Virus record (IMG/VR): IMGVR_UViG_3300006484_000076
Location: 1-20,318 of that record
Length of the DNA stretch: 20,318 bases
Origin: a virus
Strand: one strand, 5' to 3'
The translations under genes and the position numbers were made by a program. The number at the start of each line of letters is the position of its first letter. Within the stretch, counting starts at the first letter, position 1. This document shows, in pieces, positions 11,454-19,278 of this stretch. The notes under the pieces were generated by a model, which was given only the letters and a program-made list of their open reading frames with translations, was not told where the DNA came from and did not search any database.

Positions 11454-12843
11454 CAATCCATTACAAGAGTTTGTCTTGCGTTACCGGGACGATCCAGTGT
11501 TATTCGTCAAAGAGGTGCTGGGCGCTACGCCATACGATTATCAGGAAGAGTTCCTGAATGCCATAGCATCTGGCGAGCGTAAAATGTCCGTCAGGTCTGG
11601 GCATGGTACAGGTAAGTCAACGTCAGCGTCTTGGGCTATGCTCTGGTTTCTCCTACTGCGTTTCCCAAATAAGGTTGTCGTCACAGCCCCCACGTCCAGC
11701 CAATTGTTTGACGCACTGTTTGCCGAGTTAAAACGCTGGATTAACGAGCTGCCACCCCACCTACAGCAATTGCTAACCACCAAATCAGACCGCGTCGAGC
11801 TAACGTCGGCAGCATCCGAGGCTTTCATATCAGCCAGAACGTCACGCGCAGAAACGCCAGAGGCACTAGCAGGTGTTCACTCTGAGAATGTTTTATTGGT
11901 GGTAGACGAGGCATCTGGTGTGCCTGAGAAAGTTTTTGAGGCTGCGGCTGGCTCAATGTCAGGCCACAGCGCAACCACGCTACTCTTGTCTAACCCCACA
12001 CGTTCATCAGGCACATTTTACGAGAGCCAAACACGCATGTCCAAGAGCTGGTGGACGCGCAGATGGTCGTGCGTCGATAGCCCGCTTGTATCGACAGAGT
12101 TTGTCGAGGAGATGCGTGAGAGATATGGCGAAGAATCAAATGCATTCCGCATACGTGTGCTTGGCGAGTTCCCATTAGCAGACGACGATACGATCATTCC
12201 GTTTCACCTTGCCGAAAGTGCAATACATCGTGACATTGAAATTACGCCTGACATTAGGCCAATATGGGGCTTGGATGTCGCAAGGTTTGGTACTGACAAA
12301 ACTGCGCTATGCAAAAGATATGGCAACGTCGTGACGGATATTGAGGCGTGGCAGGGATTAGACTTAATGCAGACTGTGGGTCGTGTTATGGCTGAATATG
12401 AAAATTTATCGCCAAGCCTACGCCCAAACGAAATACTTGTGGATAGTATCGGTGTTGGCGGCGGTGTAGTTGATCGGCTGCGTGAGCTGGGCGCTCCAGT
12501 GCGTGGAATTAATGTTGGCGAAGCGCCTGCTATGGGCAAGACTTACATGAACCTACGCAGCGAGTTGTGGTTTAAGACAAAAGCGTGGCTGGAAGACAGG
12601 TCATGCAAGCTGCCAAAAAATGATCAGCTCTTAGCCGAGCTAACTGGCATACGATACGCATTTACCAGCGCAGGCAAGATGAAAGCTGAGAGTAAAGACG
12701 CCATGCGCAAGCGTGGGCTAAAATCGCCTGACTTGGCAGATGCATTATGTTTAACTATGGCATCAGACGCAGCCACAGCATTGTCTGGCGCAAGCATGAG
12801 CTGGAATAGGTCTATCAAGCGCAATCTCAAAGGCATTGCATGA
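11446..12843 (+). CDS. terL: Terminase large subunit
   Basis: The 465-residue protein shows Walker A S-G-H-G-T-G-K-S-T (51-59), Walker B L-L-V-V-D-E-A-S-G (D154, E155), and a RuvC/RNase H nuclease with W-G-L-D-V-A-R-F-G-T-D (D277), I-L-V-D-S-I-G-V-G (D333) and S-P-D-L-A-D-A-L (D429, D432). It pumps DNA into the prohead and cuts it at the end of packaging. All catalytic acids are present. The ATG at 11446 overlaps the small-subunit stop and has GAGG nine bases upstream; a frame extension to 11398 is less likely. Its stop overlaps the next ATG as ATGA. Portal and capsid genes do not follow in this window. Confidence 0.93.
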   Translation: MSDNPLQEFVLRYRDDPVLFVKEVLGATPYDYQEEFLNAIASGERKMSVRSGHGTGKSTSASWAMLWFLLLRFPNKVVVTAPTSSQLFDALFAELKRWINELPPHLQQLLTTKSDRVELTSAASEAFISARTSRAETPEALAGVHSENVLLVVDEASGVPEKVFEAAAGSMSGHSATTLLLSNPTRSSGTFYESQTRMSKSWWTRRWSCVDSPLVSTEFVEEMRERYGEESNAFRIRVLGEFPLADDDTIIPFHLAESAIHRDIEITPDIRPIWGLDVARFGTDKTALCKRYGNVVTDIEAWQGLDLMQTVGRVMAEYENLSPSLRPNEILVDSIGVGGGVVDRLRELGAPVRGINVGEAPAMGKTYMNLRSELWFKTKAWLEDRSCKLPKNDQLLAELTGIRYAFTSAGKMKAESKDAMRKRGLKSPDLADALCLTMASDAATALSGASMSWNRSIKRNLKGIA

Positions 12844-13028
12844 ATAAAAAAAAATTCGACAATTTATCACCTAAGATGAAAAATTTAATGATGAACAAGT
12901 GGATTAAAAATTATATGAGCCGAGGCCTATCGTTGGAAGATGCACAATTTGCTGCTCGGTGGCGCGCTGGGACGTGGAAGCTATCAGATAGAATGCGTGT
13001 TGTACTAGCTAATATGGAAAAATTGTGA
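12840..13028 (+). CDS. Small basic helical protein after terminase (62 residues)
   Basis: The 62-residue product is coupled to the terminase by ATGA overlap and is basic and helical (S-P-K-M-K-N-L-M-M-N-K-W-I-K-N-Y-M, then G-L-S-L-E-D-A-Q-F-A-A-R-W-R). No family is recognised. The stop is followed by a 35-base gap with a promoter-like sequence. Tight coupling suggests a packaging or head-related helper, by position only. Confidence 0.65.
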   Translation: MNKKKFDNLSPKMKNLMMNKWIKNYMSRGLSLEDAQFAARWRAGTWKLSDRMRVVLANMEKL

Positions 13029-13032
13029 TAGT

Positions 13033-13062
13033 TTGTAAAAAATACAACACATAGGCTATAAT
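13033..13062 (+). promoter_or_regulatory. Promoter-like sequence abutting a start codon
   Basis: TTGTAA (13033-13038, four of six matches to TTGACA) and a perfect TATAAT (13057-13062) are 18 bases apart. The -10 box ends one base before the ATG at 13064, so transcription would start inside that frame. Either it serves the downstream adaptor gene, or it is a chance match. Confidence 0.3.
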
Positions 13063-13063
13063 T

Positions 13064-13573
13064 ATGGCACAAAATAAATTTTTAAGCTTTCTTAACTCGC
13101 TAGATAAAGGCGCAAGTGACAGGAATAGCATTACTGAGTTTCTAGCCAACGTCTTAACACCGGGCGACGAAATGGAATACGTTAATGGTCAACTTATGAC
13201 AACTGGCGGTCAACCTGTAGAAAACATTGGCGATAAAACATATTACGGCACGCTAGGCCAAGCTAACTTTGCTGGCAATGATCCAGTTAAAGATGGTTTA
13301 TTGTCAAAAATGACTGAAGCGCCTGATAAAGCAGCGAAAAAATTTGGATTGCTAAATAAAGACGTGCAAGTGCCAAGCAGTGATGTTTACAGCTTATTAT
13401 ACGGCGTACAGCCAGATAGTCCTATTATACAAACTACGTTGCCTGACATAACTGACGAGCAAGAGTTCTTTAACTTTGTAGAAAAATACAAGGATGATCC
13501 ATTGTTTGGTAAATATATGGGTGACATGGAAATGATGCGCAAAGTCTTTGATTTATCTAAGCAGCAGGAATAA
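13064..13573 (+). CDS. Uncharacterised protein (169 residues) before head-tail adaptor
   Basis: A well-formed 169-residue frame starting M-A-Q-N-K-F-L-S-F-L. The product is acidic to neutral, with Gly/Asp/Asn-rich middle segments (T-T-G-G-Q-P-V-E-N-I-G-D-K) and a helical C-terminal third (E-F-F-N-F-V-E-K-Y-K and M-E-M-M-R-K-V-F). There is no membrane span or known motif. The ribosome-binding site is poor (ATAGG about eight bases upstream). It lies between terminase and the adaptor, a place often taken by minor structural or internal virion proteins. No function can be claimed. Confidence 0.7.
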   Translation: MAQNKFLSFLNSLDKGASDRNSITEFLANVLTPGDEMEYVNGQLMTTGGQPVENIGDKTYYGTLGQANFAGNDPVKDGLLSKMTEAPDKAAKKFGLLNKDVQVPSSDVYSLLYGVQPDSPIIQTTLPDITDEQEFFNFVEKYKDDPLFGKYMGDMEMMRKVFDLSKQQE

Positions 13574-13577
13574 ACTA

Positions 13578-14198
13578 ATGCCAATTACAACATATGCAGA
13601 ATTAAAGACAAATATTGCAGATTTTCTTAACCGAGATGACCTAACATCTGTGTCTTCCACGTTTGTCTCACTCGCAGAAGCAGATTTAAACAGGCAAATC
13701 CGTCATTGGCGGCAAGAAAAGCGAAGCACAGCCGAGATTGACACGCAATATAGCGCAATACCCGCAGATATGCTCGAAGTTATACGATTTTACATCACAA
13801 GCGGAGATACACGCCCACTTGAGTTAATTTCGCAAGCAGAAATGCTTGATCGCAAGTTTAGAAACCTAAACACAAGCGGGCAACCAGCATATTACGCGGT
13901 TACGGCAGGTGAATTAGAGGTTTATCCAGTTCCAGACGGCACATATACGTCAGAATTGTATTATTTTGGCAAAACAGACGCATTATCTGACAGTAACACG
14001 TCAAATTGGATATTAGAGCATTACCCAGACGCATATTTGTATGGTTCACTCATACATTCTGCGCCATACCTAAAAGATGATGCTAGAATACAAGTATGGG
14101 CAGCTTTGTACCAAAATGCAATTGATGCTATAAATCAAGCAAGCGAAAAAGCTAAATTTGGCGGTTCTGGTCGTCGTATGAAAATAAGGGCATATTAA
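13578..14198 (+). CDS. Head-tail adaptor-like protein
   Basis: The 206-residue protein begins T-T-Y-A-E-L-K-T-N-I-A-D-F-L-N-R-D-D-L and continues with F-V-S-L-A-E-A-D-L-N-R-Q-I-R. These helices are typical of phage adaptor/connector proteins of SU10/gp6-like type that sit under the portal. A central beta-rich part holds P-A-D-M-L-E-V-I-R-F and G-E-L-E-V-Y-P-V-P-D-G-T-Y, and the C-terminal third is helical. AGGA lies eight bases before the ATG at 13578. It links portal to tail in the expected fold family. Confidence comes from recognised sequence style rather than from catalytic residues. Confidence 0.72.
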   Translation: MPITTYAELKTNIADFLNRDDLTSVSSTFVSLAEADLNRQIRHWRQEKRSTAEIDTQYSAIPADMLEVIRFYITSGDTRPLELISQAEMLDRKFRNLNTSGQPAYYAVTAGELEVYPVPDGTYTSELYYFGKTDALSDSNTSNWILEHYPDAYLYGSLIHSAPYLKDDARIQVWAALYQNAIDAINQASEKAKFGGSGRRMKIRAY

Positions 14199-14199
14199 A

Positions 14200-14580
14200 A
14201 TGAGTTTTTCTAATACATTCGAGACAACAGTTCTAACGTGGGTGTTTACGACAGGTAGTGCAACACGCCCCACAGCGTGGCATATAGCATTATACACATC
14301 AGCCCCAAGCGATACAGGCGGTGGCACAGAAGTGTCTGGCGGTGGATATGGTCGTAAAGCTGTAACATTCACAGTTTCAGGAAATACAGCGTCAAATAAC
14401 GCAGCTATCGAGTGGGATACAGCCACATCATCATTTGGCACAGTTACACACGTTGGCGTGTTTGATGCTGCATCTGGCGGCAATTTAATTGCGTATGCTG
14501 CATTAACAACAAGCAAAACAATTGATACAGGTGATGTTTTTCGCTTACCATCAGGCGATCTTGATATTACGCTAGACTAA
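14200..14580 (+). CDS. Small beta-rich tail protein
   Basis: The 126-residue protein is rich in Thr, Ser, Gly and Ala with alternating strands. It contains R-P-T-A-W-H-I-A-L-Y-T-S-A-P, Y-G-R-K-A-V-T-F-T and A-I-E-W-D-T-A, then V-T-H-V-G-V-F-D-A-A-S-G-G and a final G-D-V-F-R-L-P-S-G. This pattern is common in marine phage tail-fibre neighbourhoods (gp80-like small tail proteins) and suggests a beta-sandwich. It starts one base after the adaptor stop and its own stop overlaps the next start (TAATG). A structural tail or decoration role is likely. Confidence 0.65.
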   Translation: MSFSNTFETTVLTWVFTTGSATRPTAWHIALYTSAPSDTGGGTEVSGGGYGRKAVTFTVSGNTASNNAAIEWDTATSSFGTVTHVGVFDAASGGNLIAYAALTTSKTIDTGDVFRLPSGDLDITLD

Positions 14581-15299
14581 TGGCTGAATACCGCAGTGGA
14601 TATGGACGCAGTGCATATGGCTCATATAATTTTGGGCTAGATGGCTTCGTCACGGAAGGCGCTGGCGCAATTGTTACAGTTACGTCAACTGCTGCGGCTT
14701 CAGTGCGTGTTAGGTTAAGCGCATCTGACATAATCACAGTGTCCACTACAGCTACGCAAGCGCAAAGAGTACGTGAAGCATCTGCAAGTAGCACAACATC
14801 ATCAACAACGTCTGGTTCTGCCGAGCGTGTACGTGAAGTTGCATCAGCAATATCCACAATCTCATCTACATCTGCTGTAGGTGCAAGAACACGAACATCA
14901 AGCAGTGCAATAACAACAACATCCGCAACCAGCTCAGATATGGTGCGTGTAAGACATGCAATATCAAATATAGCACCATCATCTAGCACAACATCAAACG
15001 CAGTTGTTGTATTTAGCAGTGCATCACAAATTAATACAGCATTAAGCACAACTGCTACAGTTAATAGAGTACAATTTTCCGCGTCAGCAATTGCAACAGC
15101 ATTGTCTACGACATGCCGAGCAATTGAAAAGTGGGAAACAGAACAAAATACACCTGAAATATGGACACCCCTTGAAAAGACACCTGAAACATGGCAAGAT
15201 GTGTTTAACGCAGCCGATGATTGGTCTGCCACTCCCCCGACATCGAAGGAATGGACAACTGCATCGGCAACCAGTGAAACTTGGGCTAACGCCGCATAG
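14580..15299 (+). CDS. Ser/Thr-rich protein with eight 20-residue repeats and a Trp-rich tail
   Basis: After a Gly/Tyr-rich N-terminus (Y-R-S-G-Y-G-R-S-A-Y-G), residues of about 28-188 form eight tandem units of about 20 residues. The pattern is I-x-T-x-S-T-T-x-x-x-x-R-V-R-x-x-S-A-S, with R-V-R replaced by V-V-F or V-Q-F in later units. Such regular short units suggest a beta-solenoid or trimeric fibre shaft. The last 50 residues carry a tryptophan at intervals of roughly ten (E-I-W, E-T-W, D-D-W, K-E-W, E-T-W). The start overlaps the previous stop and lacks a clear ribosome-binding site, so it is translated by coupling. Located just before the large fibre, it is probably a fibre or tail-tip component. 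The long open frame on the opposite strand is a composition shadow. Confidence 0.7.
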   Translation: MAEYRSGYGRSAYGSYNFGLDGFVTEGAGAIVTVTSTAAASVRVRLSASDIITVSTTATQAQRVREASASSTTSSTTSGSAERVREVASAISTISSTSAVGARTRTSSSAITTTSATSSDMVRVRHAISNIAPSSSTTSNAVVVFSSASQINTALSTTATVNRVQFSASAIATALSTTCRAIEKWETEQNTPEIWTPLEKTPETWQDVFNAADDWSATPPTSKEWTTASATSETWANAA

Positions 15300-15308
15300 G
15301 AGATTAAC

Positions 15309-18272
15309 ATGGCTGATACTACAACAACGACATATAGCTTAGTGAAGCCAGAAGTTGGCGCGTCTGAAGATACTTGGGGTACAAAGATAAACACTAACTT
15401 AGATAATATTGATAACCTGCTAGACGGGACAACACCTGTCACGGGCATTGATATTAACTCTGGTACGATTGATGGTATTACCTCATTTAGCATGGCAAGT
15501 GGCAACGCTACCTTTGCGGACAACTCAAAAGCCATATTCGGTGCTGGGTCTGACCTACAGATTTACCACGATGGGACTAGCAACTCCTCTTACATTAAAG
15601 AAACTGGTGCGGGTAGTTTTAATATTGAAGCAACGAATTTATTTTTAAAACGTGAAGGTGGAACAGAAAGTTTTATTGATTGCATTACTAATGGAGCTGT
15701 GACTGCTTATTACAACGGCGCACCCAAACTATCCACAACATCAACAGGCATTGACGTAACAGGCACAGTGACCAGCGATGGTCTGACTGTGGATGGTGTT
15801 GCAAAAGTGCTTGGAACAGCGGGCAACACTTTTATAATTGCGGACGCTACTGAGACAAACGGTTATCAGCTAAAAGCTAATACAAGTGCTTCTGATGATT
15901 ATGGCTTTTTAATAGAAAACCTAGCAGGGAAAGACCTTTTTAGAGTTGAAAGTAACAACGACATCAGCTTCTACGAGGACACAGGTACAACTGCTAAGTT
16001 CTTCTGGGATGCTAGCGCTGAGAGCTTGGGGATTGGTACGGCGTCTCCTAGTGCGCCAATACAAGTTGTCTCAGCATCAGGGTCAATACCTGCACTAGGT
16101 GCGGCTTCGTCTCACGTTGCTATCGGTTCTAGTGGTTTTGGTACGATGATAGGAACTAAAAGCACAGGCGTTGGCTACATCCAACAACAACGGTTTGACG
16201 GTACAGCAACTGCTTATGACCTTTCGTTGCAACCTAACGGTGGCAATGTTGGTATTGGTACAGATTCTCCGAGTACATATAGCGGTGCATTGGTTGTTGC
16301 TGACGGTACTGCTGGAGGCACAACGCATGTCACCGTTACAAATAATAATGCGAATCAATTTCTTAAACTGGGTGTATCTGGTGATTTGGCGCAAATCGGC
16401 TATGATGATGGAGACGGCATAGCTTTTGGTCAGTTTACAAACTCAACTGGCACTTCGTTTTCCTCAGAAGCCATGCGCATCGACTCGTCAGGCAAAGTTG
16501 GTATTGGTACGAGTTCGCCTAGTGCTACGATTGATGTAGTTTCGTCAGGTACTAACAGTCAGAATCTTGCAGAGTTTTCTAGTGCTAGTGGGTTACGAGC
16601 TAAAATAGCTAGTGATGGTACTGATGACGGCTATATGTATTTGTATAATGCCAGCAATGCTAACACTGTTTCGTTCCGCACTGATGGTAATAATAGCTTT
16701 ATAAATGGTGGTGGTAATTTTGGTATTGGTACGAGTTCGCCAGCTACAGGTTTAGATGTTGCAACTAGTAATTATACTTATGGCGGCACAACTTATGATA
16801 TTTACGGAATTATAGGTTTAACAAGTGGTGGTGTACGCTTGGGAGGCGATAGCAGTAATTCTGATTCTGTTATAGGCACTACTGGCACAGGCGATATGCA
16901 GTTCGTTACCTACAATGGTTCTGCATGGGGAAGCCGAATGACGTTGGATAACACAGGCAATGTTGGTATTGGTACGAGTTCTCCTAGTTCTAAAATTGAT
17001 ATTGGTACTACTGACTCAACATTGTATTCAGCTAGTTCTTCCACTGGACAAGCTGGAATTGGGGCAACTCTTCAGCTTACAAATTTAGCAACACAAGGTA
17101 ATGCTGTATCTCAAATATTGTTCAAGATGAATAATGAGCGAGTCATAAATAGAATTGTGTCTAGCTATACAACAACTGCTGATGGGTATCTGGCTTTTGT
17201 AACGGAAGGTGCAGGAACTCCAGCAGAACGCATGCGAATCGACTCATCAGGTAACGTTGGTATTGGGACGAGTTCTATTGATCTCACCTCATCAGGAAGG
17301 ACTGTTGTGCAAGTTGAGGGTAGCAGTAACGCCCTGTTGAGCCTTACGGATGGCACTAGCCGACTCTATTTGCATCAAAAAGGTGGAACTTCTGGGGTTG
17401 ACATCTGGAACAGCGCAAATAGTTATATGCGTTTTGCAACAAACAACTCAGAAGCCATGCGCATCGACTCATCAGGCAACGTGTTGGTGGGTACTTCTGT
17501 GGTCAATCTACACAGCTCATCTACTGAATCAGGCGCAAGACTGTATGATGGCGGCATTGTTACAGCGGGTGCAGGTACTGTTGCATATTTTAATAGGAAT
17601 GGTGCTGGCGGGGACGGCACTATCATTGACCTCCGCAAAGACGGCGCATCTGTAGGTAGTATTGGGAACTCTGGCGGTGCTATCTATGTTTCTGCACCTT
17701 CTGCTGGTGGCTTGAAGTATACTTATCAGAACGGCACAAATGCCGCTATTCAGCCATGTACTACGACAGGAGTCGCAGTCGATGGGACACACGTCCTTGG
17801 TACATCAGGCGCTCGCTTCAAAGACCTATACCTATCAGGCGGTGTCTACCTCGGCGGCATTGGGTCGGCAAATGCGCTGGACGATTATGAGGAAGTAACC
17901 TTTACTGCAACTTTAAGAGGAAGTGGTTCTGAACCAAGTACGAAAACTACCACGGCAGCTAAAGCTACAAAGATTGGTCGTCTTGTTCATTATGCTATTG
18001 GCTTCGAGAATGTTAGCACCGCATCATATTCAGGACATTTAACAGTAGACGGTCTTCCTTATACTAACACTGGGCCAAGGGCGCAAGGAAACATCACAGG
18101 CTATAATCTGCTATCTTTTTCTGGGACGCAAGTATTTGCTAATATAGGGGCTTCCCAAACGAAAGTTGAAGCAATGACTATTTCCTCATCAGGCCCGTGG
18201 AGTCTTGGTAACCACGATGCTAGATCCTCTGGTGCATATTTATGGATTACTGGAACTTACATTACATCATAA
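15309..18272 (+). CDS. Large tail fibre protein with GIGTSSP repeats
   Basis: The 987-residue protein starts with the fibre-type module [20 protein letters not shown], followed by [15 protein letters not shown]. It then carries about seven spaced copies of a motif like [16 protein letters not shown] (near residues 240, 314, 397, 471, 552, 650 and 725). The C-terminal part (from about 855, A-L-D-D-Y-E-E) resembles beta-sandwich tips found on marine phage fibres. I see no peptidase_S74 chaperone signature, so the fibre either folds unaided or uses a separate chaperone. AGGAG precedes the ATG. It should form the trimeric receptor-binding fibre and so set host range. Confidence 0.88.
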   Translation: MADTTTTTYSLVKPEVGASEDTWGTKINTNLDNIDNLLDGTTPVTGIDINSGTIDGITSFSMASGNATFADNSKAIFGAGSDLQIYHDGTSNSSYIKETGAGSFNIEATNLFLKREGGTESFIDCITNGAVTAYYNGAPKLSTTSTGIDVTGTVTSDGLTVDGVAKVLGTAGNTFIIADATETNGYQLKANTSASDDYGFLIENLAGKDLFRVESNNDISFYEDTGTTAKFFWDASAESLGIGTASPSAPIQVVSASGSIPALGAASSHVAIGSSGFGTMIGTKSTGVGYIQQQRFDGTATAYDLSLQPNGGNVGIGTDSPSTYSGALVVADGTAGGTTHVTVTNNNANQFLKLGVSGDLAQIGYDDGDGIAFGQFTNSTGTSFSSEAMRIDSSGKVGIGTSSPSATIDVVSSGTNSQNLAEFSSASGLRAKIASDGTDDGYMYLYNASNANTVSFRTDGNNSFINGGGNFGIGTSSPATGLDVATSNYTYGGTTYDIYGIIGLTSGGVRLGGDSSNSDSVIGTTGTGDMQFVTYNGSAWGSRMTLDNTGNVGIGTSSPSSKIDIGTTDSTLYSASSSTGQAGIGATLQLTNLATQGNAVSQILFKMNNERVINRIVSSYTTTADGYLAFVTEGAGTPAERMRIDSSGNVGIGTSSIDLTSSGRTVVQVEGSSNALLSLTDGTSRLYLHQKGGTSGVDIWNSANSYMRFATNNSEAMRIDSSGNVLVGTSVVNLHSSSTESGARLYDGGIVTAGAGTVAYFNRNGAGGDGTIIDLRKDGASVGSIGNSGGAIYVSAPSAGGLKYTYQNGTNAAIQPCTTTGVAVDGTHVLGTSGARFKDLYLSGGVYLGGIGSANALDDYEEVTFTATLRGSGSEPSTKTTTAAKATKIGRLVHYAIGFENVSTASYSGHLTVDGLPYTNTGPRAQGNITGYNLLSFSGTQVFANIGASQTKVEAMTISSSGPWSLGNHDARSSGAYLWITGTYITS
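16249..17269 (+). repeat. Dispersed nucleotide repeats inside the tail fibre gene
   Basis: TTGGTATTGGTAC recurs at 16249, 16498, 16720 and 16963, with a one-base variant at 17257; three copies (16498, 16720, 16963) continue into ACGAGTTC. A second word, GCCATGCGCATCGACTC, occurs before 16488 and again at 17454-17470. The copies match at nucleotide level and encode the GIGTSSP units. Confidence 0.7.
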
Positions 18273-18333
18273 CCCTCTCAGAGATTGGGTCGGACAGGTG
18301 GCAATAACGCCACGATAAAAACAGGAGGCCAAT

Positions 18334-18612
18334 ATGGCACTTACAGAAACACAAATAGAAGATAAGATTGAAGTCGTTGGAGATCACAAGCATGTGCAAG
18401 TTCGTACAGCTACAGTGATAGCTAGAGATGGAACAGAAATCAGCCGATCATTCCATCGTCACGTCTTATCTTGCTCAACTAAATCAGATGACACATGGGC
18501 AGACACTGACATCAGTGATCAGTCTACCGAAGTGCAAGCTATCTGTAGCGCAGTTTGGACAAGTGCAGTGAAGACTGCATATCAAACAGCAATGGATGCA
18601 CAAGAAATATAA
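18334..18612 (+). CDS. Small conserved-type phage protein after tail fibre (92 residues)
   Basis: A 92-residue protein with AGGAGG eight bases before its ATG, one of the strongest ribosome-binding sites here. It opens with a helix (L-T-E-T-Q-I-E-D-K-I), then has strands (H-V-Q-V-R-T-A-T-V-I-A-R-D-G) and a helical C-terminus (W-T-S-A-V-K-T-A-Y-Q-T-A-M-D-A-Q). Proteins of this sort often follow tail fibre genes in marine phages, without assigned function. A weak stem GTGGC/GCCAC (18298-18313) lies in the 61-base gap before it. A tail-assembly or fibre-tip role is a guess. Confidence 0.65.
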   Translation: MALTETQIEDKIEVVGDHKHVQVRTATVIARDGTEISRSFHRHVLSCSTKSDDTWADTDISDQSTEVQAICSAVWTSAVKTAYQTAMDAQEI

Positions 18613-18624
18613 AAGGAGGCTATT

Positions 18625-18927
18625 ATGCCAAACACACACACATGGTCTATCGCTAACCTAGAGCGGAACACATCTGACAACTCAGTAACAATAGCACACT
18701 GGCGTTGCGAAAGCACAGATGGAACAAACACTGCATCAGCATACGGAACTACATCCCATACAGGTGTACCATCAGACGATGATTACATTCCTTACGCTGA
18801 TCTAACAGAAGCAAACGTATTAGAATGGGTACACGAACAAGTGGTACAAGCTGATACAGAAGCGGCAAATGATGCTAAGATAGCTGAACTTGCAAACCCA
18901 ACATCCTCAACTGGGATGCCTTGGTAA
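18625..18927 (+). CDS. DUF7936-like small phage protein (100 residues)
   Basis: The 100-residue protein begins T-W-S-I-A-N-L-E-R-N, has a strand with V-T-I-A-H-W-R-C, a Gly/Thr turn, the segment D-Y-I-P-Y-A-D-L-T-E-A-N-V-L-E-W-V, and ends near M-P-W. This matches my memory of the DUF7936 pattern, in which W-x-I, a central W-R and P-Y-x-D-L-T are conserved. It is probably a small virion or assembly protein. AGGAGG precedes the ATG. It lies between two other small genes in a run closed by the terminator. Confidence 0.65.
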   Translation: MPNTHTWSIANLERNTSDNSVTIAHWRCESTDGTNTASAYGTTSHTGVPSDDDYIPYADLTEANVLEWVHEQVVQADTEAANDAKIAELANPTSSTGMPW

Positions 18928-18955
18928 TTTTAACTTAAACATAAAGGAGATCAAA

Positions 18956-19183
18956 ATGGCTGAAGATAAAAAGGTTATTACGATTGATGATAAAGAATAC
19001 ACTGAAGATCAACTCACTGATGCACAGAAAGTTATGATTAATCATATCAATTCTTTGCAACAAAAGATTGGTTCGGCAGAATTTAACTTAGACCAACTTA
19101 AAGTTGGCAGAGATGCTTTCACAAAGATGCTACGTGTATCCTTAGATGAAGCAATAATTGAAGCTGAAGAAGCTGCAGAATAA
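18956..19183 (+). CDS. DUF6447-like small coiled-coil protein (75 residues)
   Basis: The 75-residue protein starts with a short strand pair (V-I-T-I-D-D-K-E-Y) and Y-T-E-D-Q-L-T-D. A long helix follows (A-Q-K-V-M-I-N-H-I-N-S-L-Q-Q-K-I, then F-N-L-D-Q-L-K-V-G-R-D-A-F), ending in an acidic tail. This matches the DUF6447 pattern seen in marine phages; function is unknown, but a coiled-coil assembly factor is plausible. AAAGGAG precedes the ATG at 18956, which I prefer to the longer frame starting at 18890 inside the previous gene. It is the last gene before the terminator. Confidence 0.72.
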   Translation: MAEDKKVITIDDKEYTEDQLTDAQKVMINHINSLQQKIGSAEFNLDQLKVGRDAFTKMLRVSLDEAIIEAEEAAE

Positions 19184-19193
19184 TAAATATACA

Positions 19194-19230
19194 CAACAGG
19201 GGCGACATGCATTGCCCCTGTTGTTATTTT
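19194..19230 (+). terminator. Rho-independent terminator
   Basis: CAACAGGGGC (19194-19203) pairs perfectly with GCCCCTGTTG (19214-19223), with one further A-T pair outside, around a 10-base loop, and TTATTTT follows. This is the clearest intrinsic terminator in the window and closes the tail-fibre block. Confidence 0.9.
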
Positions 19231-19250
19231 ACTACAAAATGTGTTATAGT
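19221..19250 (+). promoter_or_regulatory. Promoter candidate overlapping the terminator
   Basis: TTGTTA (19221-19226, four of six) and TATAGT (19245-19250, five of six) are 18 bases apart and lie 29 bases before the next ATG. The -35 would lie in the terminator's right arm and U-tract. The location, just after a terminator and before a gene, supports it more than the match itself. Confidence 0.45.
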
Positions 19251-19278
19251 CCCATAAGTTTAACGCCATGAGGTCTAT

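Noticed and set aside
14660-15120. CRISPR-like periodic repeat
   Set aside because: The period is about 60 bases but the repeats are degenerate, in frame, and explained by the 20-residue protein units; there are no constant repeats with unique spacers.
14567-15535. 322-residue open frame on the minus strand
   Set aside because: It mirrors the Ser/Thr-rich repeat gene; its Val/Ala/Asp-rich product is what the complementary codons give, it crosses into the fibre gene, and it has no ribosome-binding site.
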